Notes: a model not told the origin generated them from the sequence alone. Shown: positions 35,501-47,003, counted from the first letter of the stretch. The stretch is DNA of 64,000 nt from Agrocybe praecox (GCA_964017145.1 OZ024852.1:683945-747944); one strand, 5' to 3'. Numbers and translations are program-made.

Positions 35501-37983
35501 TTACAGTTTAGGTCTCGTAAAGAACGCGTCGCGAACTTCGATATGAGGTTGAACCCAATTTCGCACGGTCACTCGCTTGTGTGCCAGGTTCTGACGCCGA
35601 CGGCATGCCCAAATAATTATACCGAACCTGAATGTGAACTTTCATCTCGACTGTCAACATTTCTACACTGAAAGAAAGGCTCGCCTCTGCAAAAAAAGAC
35701 GTCTGGGAGCGGCTCGATAAATTGTTTTGTCGACCATATTTGCCGCTGGAGTAGTCTAGGATGCAGCTAGAGGCGTAGTTGGGCTCGGAAGCTCGTTGCT
35801 GAGCAGCCTCGCACGATGTCAATAATGGTCAAGAATGTCTCCCGCTATGTACACGTTGGTCACATATCTGCATGACATGATCTAATCTAATTGGGCTGGT
35901 GCAGGTTGCTGGCACTGCCACACTGCAGACCTTACTCGTGCAACACGAGATCCCACTTGAAGAGTGGCAGCAGTTACTAGCTCGCAACGATTTCAGATAA
36001 ACTGAGCGACCATTGGTGAGGAAACATCATCAACAGCTCCTCCAAATATTACTTAAAGTACACATTATCTCACATTCTTATAACAGGTAGTACGTGGGTC
36101 CCTTGAACCTATTCTTATTGTATGTTATGTCCAAACTTTCTGAGGATGAAGGACCTCATATACTATAGCTTATAGGCTGGTTCAATACCTTCAGAACTTG
36201 CTGGAGCGTCAGTTTTACCAAGAATGGGATAGCGGAATACCTGTACGCATTATTGAGAAGGATCTTCCACGAAACCCAGCCACGTACCTTGGAGTTGCAC
36301 CAGATCTTTGGGACTCTGCATGAATTATCAAATGCCGGACGACGCTCGTTACCCATCAGGAAATACGATTCGGCTGAGGCACATAAAGTCCTCAAAGAAG
36401 TTTCGTTGGCTCCCAGCTACGTAGAAATTGACGCCGTAGGTCTTTCTTTATTTGAGTCCGCATCTTTTATCTTTCATTTTTACGGATAATAATAAGCATA
36501 GGCGAATAGAATAGTAATGGGAAAGCATCGTCACAAAAAAAAAATTAAGGTCGCGCCTTAAGGCTTTGAATGTGAATGTCGAGGGTGGCATGGAACAACA
36601 CTGCTTTAGTGCACAACATCGATGGCAAGGAGATCGTCGAACATGTTGAGACTCCATATCTCGTAGAAATGCACGCTCCATTGTTCGCAAGGGGATTGGG
36701 GTTCTTGGGAGAGACGATAATGTTACCCTGGTAACACACTCTCCTTCTTTCTATTTTAATATCTAATTCTTTTTGCCTTTAGATAATGGATTTCCTGCGT
36801 ACAAGATGTCATTATGTTCTCGTTGGTTGAAGTTCAATATACTATGGAAGCTCGCACTCAGCCACGCAGTGTCTACCAGCAATCGGAGATATGCTCCGAA
36901 TATGATGCGCCGTTTGCACCATAAATAGCCCCCCCCCAATAACTCACCAAGACTTTTTCTGACCTATCCCGTGTACTGTAGTCCAACCGGGCTGTTTAAT
37001 CAGATCAGGGCATCCGGAGGCGAAGTCGAACGAGGAGGTGAGCTCAGACAGCTCAACCTCAACTACAATGGCAGCTCTATCGTATACGAGGATGACAGTG
37101 CAGGCCGTTGCTACGGAGAAAGAATCAGGGTATAATGCAACGAGTGAGAAAGCTGCTCATCCGAGCGATAGGGCCCCTGGTGCTACTGGATTGAAGGTCG
37201 TCAGCGAGGAATAGAAAGAGCGTGAGAAGACAATCATCTTCCACAACTTCACGCTTGATCGACACACTGTCATGTTCTTCTCGAAAGTTGCTCGAAAGGC
37301 AGTATAAAGCTCCAACCTCGAACCAACGCTCGATGCCATGGGGGAATTGCCCGCAATATGCGCACTTTCCATAGTCCGATTAGGGTCTCTAGTATGATAG
37401 ATCTGTCGTACATAAAGGTATGCATCTCGGGGTATTCAGGGAAAGGGAAAGAACAGCAGGGAAGCTCCAGGCGTGTGGCTGATGTTTGCCTGTCTTTGTC
37501 GGCGTTGAAGTATGAAACCAAAATCGAAAAGAGTCTCAGATGGGACTTTTCTAGTACACGGCTGTTCAAGACGAGCTCGAATGTTTGATGGCCAGGAGAC
37601 ATCCTTTCGAGATCGTAGGCGGAATGACTTTAATGAGAGAGGGATAGGCTAGGATACCGGTTGCTATGGGGGCACCGGTCAAGGTTGGAGAATAAGAAGG
37701 TTGCGGTATAATGAAATGAGGGGTGAACAGGTATTCAGCAAAATTCTTCGATGGTCCCAATGACGCCAGGAAACATCCAAGTAGGTCTGTGTCTGACCGA
37801 GAGCGTGATCTGTCTGAGTTACGGCCATATCCATGTTGGATAGCATTCACGGCATAATTTAAAGACAAATATCGGGAGAAAGTTAAAAGAATGGAGAGAG
37901 ATGTCCGAAAACCTGGCCTAACGCGAGAAGGTAGTACGGCGGACTTTGGATATATGGACAATAAACTGGCGGACTTTTTCCAC
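35501..37983. other. Intergenic with possible unrecognised gene remnants
   Basis: About 2.5 kb contains no recognisable gene. Around 36205-36440 the plus strand is open in two frames with coding-like content (for example AEYLYALLRRIFHETQPRT, ending at a possible donor GTCTTT), and 36600-36730 reads VHNIDGKEIVEHVETPYLVE. These may be exons of a small unknown or dead gene; no family was recognised and no consistent model could be built. Confidence 0.3.
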
Positions 37984-39461
37984 TTAAAGAGCGACAGGTG
38001 TGAATCGACATATCTTGCGCAGGAATCGCGTCCTCCAGGATATAGGGGGCTCCCGATAATGTGCCCACTTGGCAGCAAACTCGGGTGGTATGTGTCTCCA
38101 TCTGTCATATTTGTAGTAGAGGACGTTATCATCGGGACTTTGCTCCCAGGTTGGTTTTTGAAGGTCCTCCTCTGAGAGCTTGGCGTAGAATTGTCGAAAA
38201 ATTCCAAGGCTTCCGAAGTGGTGAAACGCTCATGAAGACGATGAGTGGTAAGTTTGTCGAAGAATGGTGCTAAGATGTGCATTCCTGGAATTAAATGCTG
38301 AGAAACTCTGATCAGAAGAATACAGGTCGTGGGGAACGTGGCAGAGTACCTGATAGTAATCCGAGAACATGACCCCAAGCGCTCCAACATCTGTTATGAA
38401 CGGGTTATATTCAAATTCTCCTTGGGCAATATCCATAGTAACGTCGAACGTTCCCCAGGCAGTCGCATTGTCGATCCAATAGTTAGCGCGATCAATTTCT
38501 TTCGGGACTTTCATGGAAAAGTCGAAGTCGTATATGGCGTACATATCTGATCCCTGAGCCCGTAGTTCCTTTCGAAACTTGTTTCCTCCGTTACCTCCGT
38601 AGTCGCCAAATTATTTGTCAGAAAATTGTCCATGTTTATATCCTAGAATGGTTAATGAGATTGTGTTCTCTTAAAAAGACTGGATAAGAACCTTACTCCG
38701 TGCGCGATGTTGTTCTGATGTAGGAAATTCAAGCCCTGCACGAAAGAAAAGTATAAAATGTGCTTCTACTCCCGAATCAAATTGTATCTCTTACCTTCAT
38801 CATAGCCCGCATCATTTGAAGTATTTCGCCCATAGTAGCATGTAGGGGAGAGTGGGGCCAATTTCCCCACCTTGAATAATTATGAGTGCACATCAGAAAG
38901 AAAGCAGAATTAGAAAAAATACCTCGGCATGACAGCAAAGCAAAATCCGTCAATGGGAAGAATTTCCAGGACGGGAATGACACAGTTCTCTTTGAGAACT
39001 TCCAGTGACTGTTGCCTCAAAAACTCGAGGATGTGATGTTCGTCAGTACCAGAGCGTATGATCTTGATGGCTACATGTCTGTTCTCGGAGTCTTGTGCGA
39101 ATGCCACTTTCCCATGGGCATCCTGCACGCGAAGTGGCTGGATATCATACTCTTTATCGGGCCTGACCTCGCCGTCGTACACCCCGTATGGATATTCGTT
39201 GAACCCTTTCTCAGAAATGGGTAATCGAGGAACCGTATCAGATGTCGGCGTCACCATGTATATATCTCTTGTATAACGTATACCCATGTCTTTTGAACCA
39301 CTGAATTGTCTCCTCCGACTCCCAAAAGGCCACACGGCGATCACCATCGCCAGGGGTACCTCGTTTGAAGGGAAAATCAATTCGTATGTTTGTCTGCTGA
39401 GTTTGTAAGGGTTATATTTCAGTTGAGAATTCACAATTGGCCGAAATAGCGTACTCACCAT
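37984..39461 (-). pseudogene. Fungal kinase-like gene with two single-base deletions
   Basis: Five exons can be read (39461-38923, 38870-38795, 38735-38697, 38642-38350, 38297-37984). They match a kinase-like family expanded in Agaricomycetes. Visible motifs are MGIRYTRDIYM, the conserved ISEKGFNEYPYGVY, the VAIK Lys in NRHVAIKII, FCFAVMPRWGNW, the loop FLHQNNIAHG-DINMDNFL (HGD-x4-N type), and YAIYDFDFS in place of DFG. The C-terminus has GEFEYNPFITDVGALG and LAPFFDKLTTHRLHERFT. Exons 4 and 5 are 293 and 314 bp although both should be multiples of three. Translation shifts frame near 38608-38611 (a T missing before FGDYGGNGG) and near 38190-38195 (a base missing before FYAKLSEEDLQ). A second dead copy lies at 61770-62861. 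Sequencing error is the alternative explanation. Confidence 0.8.
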
Positions 39462-40567
39462 GACTCAGGGAGGCGTTGGACTTGGTACGTTGTCAAATTC
39501 CATTAACAAAACCAACTTACGCGTATGTAGCGCGTACGGTGCCGTTACATGTAACATGTTAACACGTGCTTACTGTATATTTAGCACACTGAATCCAAAC
39601 TGAATCCAAACTGAATCCCTGGCCCAAGCGAAGTCGCCTTGGTCGTCCTTTCAACCAAAGTACGTCTTTTATGTACTACGTAATCCTATCCTCTCCCTCT
39701 TTAAAGCTGGAAGTTTACAATGTACTAACGTGCAACTTGGGTTATATGTGGATCATACAGTTTGTGACCACTGACAACCTCAGTGCCTTGACCGCAACTG
39801 CCACCAAGTTGCGAAGCTGCTCGACACGCTTCCGAGCCCAGCTACGCCATCCAGCTGCATACTGGATTCCACCTGGTTACAACAGAGTGATTTGACACTG
39901 CTTGCTTTTCCGGGCCCGCCGCGTCGCGTTTTCGAACCATTACTGCCAGCGAACTACTTCCCATACCTTCCTGGCCATTTCCTGTCCAAAATTTAGCATA
40001 TAATTTTGTTTCAACGTTGTTCCTACCATTTTCTATAACAGAGCAGCGGTTAACTAGAACTCCCTAACCAATCTTAAATTCCTACCCAACTTCATGATTA
40101 TGCCCTGTCCTCTGGCTTCCCTCTCCATTTGACATCTCGATATTATGCTGGGCGCTTTTGATCTTGCGAGTAGATTTTCCCAGGTGACGACACTATACGA
40201 AGAAGCTAACAGGCCCGTCACAATATGCCTGACCCGATGCCTCTACCTCTAATTCCGAACCCGGCCCCTTCCAACTTCGTATTGCAGTATACCCCGCTTT
40301 CTATGTCATATCCCGATACGCATCCTCCCCATTCTCACCTTCCAAGCGACATCATTTATTTCACTCGGCAAGAACTTGAAGAACTGCTGCGTAAATCCGA
40401 CAAGAACTGCACCGACTACGGCTGCAATTGGTTTGTATATTACTAAAGGCTGAATTTTTAGTAGGCAGTATTATCATAGGTAGCTTCATGTAACAGCAGA
40501 GCGGGTTGTACAGCTTGTGCACCTATTTGAGATCTTAGCCACGAGCTAAGTCATACATGAGCAGTAG
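39462..40567. other. Intergenic with a small proline-rich ORF
   Basis: This 1.1-kb spacer holds one ATG-initiated open frame at 40225-40446 on the plus strand. Its 73-residue product starts MPDPMPLPLIPNPAPSNF and ends with a Glu/Leu/Lys-rich helix, TRQELEELLRK. A possible donor (GTTTGTAT) lies near its end, so it may be a first exon. No family was recognised, and it may not be a gene. The left half contains one copy of the direct repeat also found at 41757. Confidence 0.35.
39808..39898. repeat. Direct repeat flanking the APH gene, left copy
   Basis: The segment GCTGCTCGACnC...CCCAGCTACG.CATCCAGCTGCAT...TGACACTG recurs at 41757-41822 in the same orientation. The two copies lie either side of the APH-family gene (40568-41587). 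They are too short and diverged to call as a transposon end, but they suggest that this segment was duplicated or inserted. Confidence 0.55.
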
Positions 40568-41587
40568 CTACATCCAAGCCAGAGAAAGACACATTCCGTC
40601 ATACCACTCTTCTGCCTCAGGATATTCTCCACAGATATATGGTATCATAGAATACCAGAGGGGATCTTCCCTCTTCATGACCAGCGCCTCATTCTCCGCC
40701 TGCAACTTCATGGAAAGGCCTTCAAACCATACAGGGTAAAACCCAGCCCATGCCCAATCAATCAGCCAAAGGCGATCATCGTCGCCTAAAATAATGTTTC
40801 CGGGAGTTATATCTTGATGGCTCAATACAAGCGGCCAAGACATATTGAACGGCGTGAGTGACCTGAGAACTACAGAATCGTCGAGTTCAACAGCCGGGTT
40901 GGATCGTTTGCGAACAAATTTTGCCAAGTTCAGATTTTTTCTGTTGAAGAAATCCGCCATAGCTTGGTATGTTGGGAATGGTCCTCTGGTCTCGACGATA
41001 TTGCCGAAAATAGGCGAGAAGCAGATCCTTGCTTCGCGTTCTGGGGCAACTGGCCCTGGGACCTCAGAGCGAGGATGGCGAATAGCTCGTAGCTGTGTTA
41101 CGTAGTCCTTCAATGTTTCGAACACCCACGTCTTCTTCTCGCTGGGCATGTCTGGCCAGATGTCTCTGAGTTGTCGTCCGGGGACGTAATCCATAATGAT
41201 GTAATTGATATCATCGCCGTGTACGATGCGCCTCACATGAGGCACTGGGATCGTCGTTTGTGCAGCAACGATTCTCATAGCGTTAGCCTCCGAGGCGTCA
41301 AAGATCCCACTCCTTTCCCCATCCTGCGCTATTTTGGCAACTGTTCCTTTGGTTATGTGGAACAGTCGGTCTGCACCATCAATGCCATACTCATCGTGCA
41401 TACTTTGATCCTTCTCGAGTATAAGCTCGTAGATTTGATCATCTGTAAGGTTATCTATATCTGACGCCTGCGTGAGGGTTTTTCCTTGTTAATGCTCATA
41501 TGTGGTACAGCCGCTGTACAGCCTTACCACGTTATCCTGCTTGGAATGCGATGCGGCCATGGCGGGGATGTTATGAATGTCTTCCAT
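40568..41587 (-). CDS. Aminoglycoside phosphotransferase (APH)-fold kinase
   Basis: Exons 41587-41528 and 41467-40568 join in phase 0 to 319 residues (intron 60 bp, GTAAGG...ACGCAG). The APH catalytic loop is SHQDITPGNII (His237, Asp239, Asn244) and the metal-binding motif is LIDWAWAGFYP (Asp257). The N-lobe has MRIVAAQTTIPVPHVRRIV and YIIMDYVPGRQLRDIWPDM, standard for the fungal APH family. These proteins phosphorylate small molecules such as choline-like or unknown substrates; fungal members are mostly uncharacterised and need not act on antibiotics. The ATG at 41587 was chosen; the longer reading begins at TTG. A broken fragment of a paralog lies just upstream on the other strand (41832-41985). 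Confidence 0.9.
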
Positions 41588-41756
41588 TATGTGATAAGTA
41601 ATGAAACAGTGGAGGAACGTTTGTTCGCAGTAGGGCGGTAGAAGAGAAGAGGCAGGAGTGCTCTGTGAGTCGGTCAAAGGAAAAACTAATCAAAGGGCCC
41701 CATCCAATTACGCTGTGGCAGTGCAATCTGGCTGATTGCCCAATGTGTACAGGTAG

Positions 41757-41822
41757 ATTGAGGCTGCTCGACGCCCAGCTACGTCATCCAGCTGCATCCC
41801 GGACTGCTAGATCTAACACTGT
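41757..41822. repeat. Direct repeat flanking the APH gene, right copy
   Basis: This matches 39808-39898 over CTGCTCGACGCCCAGCTACG and CATCCAGCTGCAT. It lies between the start of the APH gene and the APH fragment at 41832, so the repeat and fragment may have arrived together. Confidence 0.55.
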
Positions 41823-41831
41823 TTAACATAT

Positions 41832-41985
41832 TTTTACCGCTTGCGTTAACTCATCAGGATACCACGCCGGGAAATATCATTATTCTATGTGATGATGGTC
41901 GACTTTGCCTTATGGATTGGGCATGGTCAAGATTCTACCCTATATGGCTCGAAGTTCTTGCTATGAACATACAGGCGGCAATGTC
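41832..41985 (+). pseudogene. Fragment of an APH-family kinase
   Basis: One frame reads PLALTHQDTTPGNIII and then LMDWAWSRFYPIWLE. It aligns with the catalytic loop and DW motif of the neighbouring intact gene (PLVLSHQDITPGNIIL, LIDWAWAGFYPVWFE) but on the opposite strand. Only about 50 codons remain, there is no N-lobe, and the frame stops soon after. It is a relic of an inverted duplicate. Confidence 0.85.
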
Positions 41986-42318
41986 TAACTCCCTATTTTA
42001 TAGGTAATCTGTACAATATTATGCTTGAAATAACGCGGAAATGATAGAATTGACGACACAAATACTGTATAAAGCAAATCAGGTCAGGACTTGAACTGTT
42101 TGCGAAGACATATCGATGTCCGGCTAAGTAGGCGGTCGACGTATCGACGACGGAGCAAAATAGCTTATTCATCGCTGAAATAACAAGTGAGTTTATCATC
42201 TTGTTGAATGAACTGCATTCGATGATCACGGACCGCAAACAACGAACCAATCCTTTTCAAAAACGGACATAAATTTGAAACAGAAAACAATATATTGATA
42301 CCCGCCACAGCTCTACAT

Positions 42319-43854
42319 TCATAGCTTACTCTCTAAAAACCCAATCTGGGCCATGCGCGACAATGACACCGATACAGACGTCAGTGATGTCGAAGGAATA
42401 TTCTTCCTCTCGCTTTCAGCCATCGTCTCCCTCGCCCAACTAATAATCCCCTCAATCAACCTATCCAGCTCCTCCTCCGTATTCCCCGCATGCAGGCACA
42501 CCCGCACACGGTCCTTCCCTTGCGGTACAGTCGGCCAGGTGATGGGCCGCGCGTTCATCCCGAGCAGGAGCAGGTATGCTGATAGTGGGCGCGGATGGGG
42601 TGTCAGAACTGGAATTATGGGCGAGGGAGGTGATGAGGTCGAAAAAGGTAGGATATGCGGTGATGGCGGTGGTAAAGATAGCGAAGAGGACGATGGAGGT
42701 TGGAGATGTCGGAGATGCGAGGGTAAAGAGACGAGTGATGGAGGTATGTTGTGCGATTTAAGTAGAGGGTCTAAGGTATTGCAGAAGTAGAAAGACAAGT
42801 TTTTCAGTCTATGTGAGAGCTATGGTGATTCGGGTTGGGAAACGGATTAAGAAAATAAAATAAAATAAGGACGTACATGTTGAGCCGTCCCGTCCATGAG
42901 GATATCAAAAGAGCAATCCGCCGCTATGATGTTTGCGTAACTAAGCGATGTCGTATAAATGAGCGATCTGGCATAGTTCAAGAGGTAATCTCGAATTAGC
43001 ATATTCGTGATTATCACCGCTATGATCAGATAGGGTCAATCATCGTCTGTTTCCTATATAAAATATAACATTTACGCACCTCCAGTAGCAGCTAGAGCCT
43101 TTCCGAACGTATGCAGTCGCGCAAGGACTCTGTCCGCTAATCCAAGCTCAACGACGCGTCCTCTGCCTTGAGGACCATAAACACCAGTGGAATGGGCTTC
43201 ATCGACAACAAGGTACGCGTTTTTTAGTGGGAAAATTTCCTCTAGCAGATCCGCGATCTCTCGTAACGGCGAAAACGTCCCATCCATGCTGTAAAGACTC
43301 TCCACCGACAAGAAAAGACTATTTTCTCCCGTCCTAAGCCCTGTTCGTTCTTCTTGTAGTTGATAAAGCACCCTTCTCAGGTCCGATATCGAGTTATGGG
43401 CGAACGAGAACTGTGCTCCGCGTGCTCGTGAAGCACGTACACCATCATGAACCGACGCATGGATGTACTCGTCGTAAACCACCACGTCTCCCAGCTGCGG
43501 AACGCAGGCGAAGAATCCCTGGTTCGCGTCGAATCCCGAATTGAAGAGCAGAGCAGTATCACCCTTGAAGAATTCGGATAATCGCGCTTCCAACGCTGCG
43601 TGTGCTCTCCCGTTCACTAACAGCCTCGATCCTCCTGAACCCAGTACATCCGGTGCTGCAGCGAGCTTTGCGAGGAATAGAGAACGTAATTTCGATGAAT
43701 TTACGAGAGAAAGGTAGTCATTCGAGTTGAAATCGATCATTGGCGAGCTGGAGGAGGATATATTGGGGTCCGGAAGTCGTCGTCTGATCCATCGTTCTTC
43801 GCGCGACGATAACGCTGCTTGAAGTTTACTTCCAAGTGCACCATTCGAGTCCAT
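42319..43854 (-). CDS. bioF: 8-amino-7-oxononanoate synthase (KAPA synthase, biotin pathway)
   Basis: Exons 43854-43080, 43019-42877 and 42819-42319 join in frame to 472 residues. The enzyme is PLP-dependent and condenses pimeloyl thioester with alanine, the first dedicated step of biotin ring formation. Motifs are FNSNDYLSL, LGSGGSRLLVNG, the cofactor Asp218 and His221 in DEAHSTGVYG, and the Schiff-base Lys252 in HTFGKALAATG, split by intron 1. The protein ends ESKL, so it carries a canonical PTS1 peroxisomal signal; fungal KAPA synthases are known to be peroxisomal. A Ser/Pro-rich insert (about residues 350-375) is not part of the usual fold. ATG 43854 opens MDSNGALGSKLQAAL. POP5 lies 440 bp upstream on the same strand. 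A decayed inverted copy is at 47200-48186. Confidence 0.94.
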
Positions 43855-44294
43855 GATACGGGCGTTTTTGATGGTTTGCCGTTCTTGTTTTGCTGTGGTC
43901 GTCGTCGGCGATGGCGTCCAAGAAGCAAGGAGCGGCTTTCGTCGGGATATTTGGTTTGTTTTCTATAGCCCAAGACGACTACCCGAGGTTTTTACCTCTG
44001 AAGATGGACGTAGAACGGATTTTGAGAAAGCGGAGGATGAGAAAAGGATACGTTTATCAGAAGGAAGGTTGGACCTTGGTGAAAAATGTTCCGGGATCGT
44101 AATTGGTCCCCAAGACTTTCCGGCTGTTCGGCTTTAGATTATTTGGGGAACGTGTTGGCGCAGATATTCCTGCGGGCGGCCACAGTTTGTATTTGAGGAT
44201 TGGAAGAATCGTAATGGTACATAAGTCAAAAATAAAGGGACGAAGCCAGGAAAAAGTGTGAAATAAGAAATGGCCCCCAATTTCCGCGACGACA
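43855..44294. other. POP5-bioF intergenic region
   Basis: The 440 bp between the POP5 stop and the bioF ATG should hold the bioF promoter. A plus-strand frame (ATG 43911 to 44102) gives a 63-residue basic peptide (MASKKQGAAFVGIFG...) of unknown reality. This spacer is missing from the inverted copy at 47 kb, where POP5 and bioF sequences are almost fused. Confidence 0.5.
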
Positions 44295-45024
44295 TCAATC
44301 TTGCAGAGCTTCAATTTCACGTTGAGCGATGTCCAAATACGCATCGTAGACGTCGTCGTATCCAGCTGAAGAAAAAACCATATCAGAGAGGAAGACAGAT
44401 ATATAGGAAAAAACAAACGGCTTACCAGGATTCTTCGCTAAAGCCCTATATCGAGCAATAACTTCCCGATTGTGCGATATTCCCGCCAGCTGGACATGTT
44501 TTATCGTACCTAAATCACAATATACATCAGCACCCGTTCATAGCACAAAAATAAGACAAAGAAACGCACCCGATACATGGATAACATTCGGAATGTACCT
44601 CGCCCCGTCAATCGCCGTCAGAAGCGTCAGAGCTGCCCATGCGATATTATGCTGATCGCGTGCGACGCGTATGATACATATATTCGTCGTAGGAGAGAAA
44701 TATTTGACTGGACCGATACCCGAAACGTAAGAAAGAACAACGTAACGGCGTACCGAGCCGCGAGAACGCACCTGTTAACGACAGACCCAGACCTCCCCAT
44801 CCCGTATCCCCAAAATTGATGATGATGCTCTGCTTCAATGATGCCCAGATAGCTTTTCCATCGAGAGGTGATGAGCCTGAGGTGCTTTTGCACAGCTGTG
44901 CGCATCCTTGTGCGACTGGTACGAACTCGACGAGAAACCAGCGGTTCTAAGACTTTGTAGCTGAGTAAACTGCGGGGGTAGGAGAATAAACGACGTAGCA
45001 GGAGCTCACTTTAAATCTGACCAT
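44295..45024 (-). CDS. POP5: Ribonuclease P/MRP protein subunit POP5
   Basis: Five exons (45024-45010, 44946-44772, 44707-44570, 44509-44426, 44365-44295) join in frame to 160 residues, the usual POP5 length. POP5 is a core protein of nuclear RNase P and RNase MRP, which mature tRNA and rRNA. The start MVRFKNRWFLVEF uses a 15-bp first exon. The core motif VKYFSPTTNICIIRVARDQH, AWAALTLL, and VIHVSGTIKHVQL followed by NREVIARYR match the Pop5/Rpp14 fold. Introns are 54-64 bp. Because the exons are so short, the gene is nearly invisible to ORF searches. A 16-bp perfect palindrome lies about 160 bp upstream of the ATG. The last exons are duplicated, in inverted orientation, at 47004-47185. Confidence 0.94.
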
Positions 45025-45954
45025 TCTTTTGTAGTTGTACCGGTCCTAGCTGCTATCGCATTTCATCCATCCGTGCTGATGAGGTTCTCGAACAAAGTTA
45101 GCGACGCGATGGAACATAGTACCGGGTGTTTGTTTGTTTTAAAGCCTATGGGGTTTTTAAACCAAATATCGGAATCTTCATCGCCGGTTATAACCGGCAC
45201 GTGCACCAGCACGATGGTCCTGTCAGTGTATCTTGTGCCGCTCCTTCCTTTCTTCCTTCATCCATCCATCCTTCTTCCATCCATCCATCCATGATTCCAT
45301 CCATCCTTCCAACCCACGCACCGGGACCAACCCCCCCAATTCCGTCAATTGTCCCCGAAAGCTCTTCATGGAAGACGCTTTCGCTACTTTCACCACCCAC
45401 TCGTATCGTCGGATATGCTCTTTGCCTCTACTCTTATTTGATTTCGCAATCATCAGAACCTGGCGAGAAAATTTGAGATCCTTCGATTCTCCTCCGTAAC
45501 GCTATAAGTTGTTGAAACCACAATAACACCTGGTTCATTATCATTGGAATCCAACTAGAACTAGACCCAGGACAAAAATTCGGCAGCAGGAACCTTCTTC
45601 GTTGGGCTGGTCTTCAACTTGGGGTCTAAAAGAAAGGTTTCCTTGGAAATTTCGACTAAGGAACTTGAGTGGATCTTGTGAAGAAACGCATCATCAAGAA
45701 CATCCGTTCGATCTTGCCACGTACGACTGTTTCTCCGTAGAATCTGGTACGGGTGAGCCATCGTTGAGGCTCTTTCGCCCTGGGATAAATCCTTCCTCCA
45801 AATTCCGGCCTCATGCAAATCAAATCAAGATGAAAGCTCTTTCCTTTTTGAAATAAGATGAAGCCTCTAAAGGCAGAACGTCCATGACGATTACCTCATT
45901 TCTTGGATCATCCTACTTGGTGGTCAGAACTCTTCAAGATCGCCTCGTCAACCC
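45025..45954. other. POP5 upstream region with microsatellites
   Basis: No gene is supported. It contains CATC repeats near 45260-45310 that create low-complexity open frames on both strands. A minus-strand open frame at 45561-45818 (LDPKLKTSPTKKVPAAEFL near its end) has mildly coding-like composition but no recognised family or upstream exon. Confidence 0.45.
45183..45198. promoter_or_regulatory. Perfect 16-bp palindrome upstream of POP5
   Basis: GCCGGTTATAACCGGC is its own reverse complement. It lies 159 bp upstream of the POP5 ATG, on the promoter side. It has the form of a site for a dimeric regulator, but no known fungal factor is assigned. Confidence 0.45.
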
Positions 45955-46400
45955 AATATCAACGTTCAAAATTGACCACTACGACCTCCATGCTGATATT
46001 CTTTCTAACTCGTAACGAGTGGTATACTGTAGGCTATTGGCTGACTTTTCCATGTCAGAGCAAGTTCCGGACCCAATCCCGGTAACGAACACTCCAGTGG
46101 CAGCACCTATCATAACCTGAAAATCCCGTGAAAAAACGCGACACCAACGTTTCACTAGATAGATCCGAAACGACAAGTTGCTTTGGCGAGTTTGGTGGAG
46201 ACGCTCGTTGAATCTTTCAACATCAAGATTAGCATAGGACGGCACCATGGTTTATCTCTCGAGTATATCAACCGTACGAAGAAGCTCCACAATGGGGCAG
46301 TTCGGTACCCGCGCTTCCTGAACCGCGCAGGGTAACGCCTGGCATGGAGGTGGTTGTAACTCTCACGGTGCTCGCATCGACTACAAGAATGGCTCACCCC
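45955..46400 (+). pseudogene. Decayed copy of the orphan gene at 53.5 kb
   Basis: DNA-level similarity to 53410-54230 is clear in pieces: TTGACCACnACGACC, the start ATGTCAGAGCAAGTTCC (MSEQVPD), CGAACACTCCAG, CAGCGTTT-like ACCAACGTTTCACTA, the stretch GGCGAGTTTGGTGGAGAC, CGTACGAAGAAGCTCCA and CGCTTCCTGAA. About 400 bp of the middle is missing and no frame stays open. It is a dead duplicate. Confidence 0.7.
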
Positions 46401-46770
46401 AGTCGTCCGGTATGTTTCTTTATTCCCTCTCGGATCGCTCGACCCCTTTCATCCAGTGCTTTTGTACGGGACTAACGTATTGCATAATTACCAGATACAG
46501 AACCGAATACTGCCCTCCCTTCCCGAAGTGATCAAACTTGGCCCTTCGAAATCTAGCTCAGCTCGTGGACAGCATATGTGGCTTCCATCCACCCGCTCCT
46601 TCAACCGTGCAGTGTATCATTACCATTGCATACACGGTATGGCAAGCCAACTAAACTTTTCTTGTTTTCCGTCGACTCGTACGGATTGAGTGGCGCTTGC
46701 GGCTTGCCAATGCTTACGCGATTAACGGGAATGATATGTCCTGTCGAATAGTATGTATATGAACTCTGAA
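46370..46770 (+). pseudogene. Fragment of an unknown multi-exon gene, related to 63.6 kb
   Basis: It reads AAGAATGGCTCACC...GTCCG, then GTATGT...CATCCAG, then CTTTTGTACGGGACTAACGTATTGCATA, which looks like an exon-intron-exon junction. The same arrangement occurs at 63620-63710 (AGTGGCTCGCCG...GTCCG, intron, CTTTGTACAGGACTGACATATGGCATA). A second shared block is 46669-46760 with 63917-63995 (CTCGTACGGnTTG, TTACGCnATTAACG). The protein family was not recognised. It directly follows the decayed copy of the 53.5-kb gene. Confidence 0.5.
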
Positions 46771-47003
46771 CGCTTACATACGATCGATAACATCTGTGGT
46801 TTCCAGAGTTAAGTATCACACAAAGAGACTCATCAGCGTGAAACCTACAAGCCTCCGAATCCCGTTACGGATGCTTGAAATGAGGACCCAGGGAACACCG
46901 TCTATATGAAACGCCTCCATCAGCCCCTCAAAACTTACTTCACGACCACTTTCCCCTTGATTAAATCAAGCTAAGAATGGGCCTCAGAAGAACCCAAGCC
47001 CTA

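Noticed and set aside
43911..44102. Basic 63-residue peptide between POP5 and bioF
   Set aside because: It lies antisense in the bioF promoter region, has no recognised family, and was not retained in the duplicated copy; mentioned only as an intergenic note.
45188..45476. Open frames around the CATC repeats upstream of POP5
   Set aside because: They are microsatellite translations (Ser/Ile/His/Pro or Trp/Met/Asp/Gly patterns) on both strands, with no coding signature.
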